Assembly: GCA_023136725.1 (NCBI GenBank)
Contig: JAGLQR010000157.1
Location: 1-5,135 of the forward strand
Direction: 5' to 3'
Length of the DNA: 5,135 nucleotides
Origin: Candidatus Aminicenantota bacterium
GTDB taxonomy: Bacteria > Acidobacteriota > Aminicenantia > UBA2199
How positions within the stretch are numbered: the stretch's first letter is position 1; every line of letters starts with the position of its first letter. Positions 5,121-5,135 of the stretch are shown here, in pieces. A model generated the notes under the pieces. It made no database searches and was not told the DNA's origin. It saw only the letters and a program-made list of their open reading frames with translations. Both the position numbers and the translations under genes were made by a program.

Positions 5121-5135
5121 TTCAATCTAATTTAT

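Larger units (their letters stand above)
2258..5135. repeat. Tandem array of a ~1.4-kb chimeric unit (nrdJ tail + terminator + inverted secreted-protein gene)
   Basis: Unit 1 runs from about 2258 (inside nrdJ) to about 3655, unit 2 from about 3656 to 5049, and unit 3 starts at 5050 and is truncated by the window. The nrdJ stop codon or its relic sits at 2326, 3707 and 5118, steps of 1381 and 1411 bp. The paralog stop codons are 1369 bp apart and the start codons 1375 bp apart. Each complete unit holds, in order, the nrdJ tail, a GC hairpin, the reverse-strand gene and its promoter. No transposase, terminal repeats or target duplications are visible, so ordinary tandem duplication is the simplest origin. 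Confidence 0.82.

Noticed and set aside
2258..5135. Insertion sequence or transposon as the cause of the repeats
   Set aside because: No transposase, terminal inverted repeats or target-site duplications can be seen; tandem duplication explains the order and orientation.

Overview
The window comes from a bacterium with moderately AT-rich DNA. It shows sigma-70-type promoters (TTGACA or TTGAGA, a 17-bp spacer, then TAAAAT or TATATA), strong Shine-Dalgarno sites, and a divergent start of mraZ, a gene of the bacterial division and cell-wall cluster. The sequence does not fix the phylum. The exported Ig-like proteins would suit an uncultivated or environmental Gram-negative lineage, but that is only a guess.

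Layout: (1) Positions 1-65, minus strand, hold the first 21-22 codons of mraZ, which runs off the left edge. Just upstream of it lie three TGGGA boxes at a 10-bp period, the pattern of MraZ operators. (2) Positions 66-243 are a divergent control region with long A/T tracts, a minus-strand promoter for mraZ, and a plus-strand promoter for nrdJ that carries two NrdR-type boxes. (3) Positions 244-2328 hold a complete adenosylcobalamin-dependent (class II) ribonucleotide reductase, nrdJ. (4) A strong GC hairpin at 2358-2379 serves as a shared terminator. (5) Two complete paralogous genes, each about 1.14 kb and on the minus strand, lie at 2428-3561 and 3797-4936. They encode secreted proteins of about 378 residues: signal peptide, Ig-like domain of the Kre9/Knh1 type, IPT/TIG-like domain, and a conserved C-terminal domain I do not recognise. 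The two are about 60% identical by hand alignment and have matching promoters.

The most striking structure is that each secreted-protein gene is preceded, on its upstream side, by a decayed copy of the 3' end of nrdJ (about 3656-3709 and 5050-5120). At least the first relic also carries the copied terminator. The region is therefore a tandem array of a chimeric unit of about 1.4 kb: nrdJ tail, terminator, inverted secreted-protein gene, promoter. The third unit begins at 5050 and is cut by the window edge, so a third paralog is predicted to the right.

Functionally, nrdJ supplies deoxynucleotides and appears to be under NrdR control. mraZ on the other side of the shared intergenic region heads the division and cell-wall operon and appears autoregulated. 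The secreted paralogs look like an independent, locally expanding cell-envelope or extracellular family that has hitch-hiked on the nrdJ 3' end.
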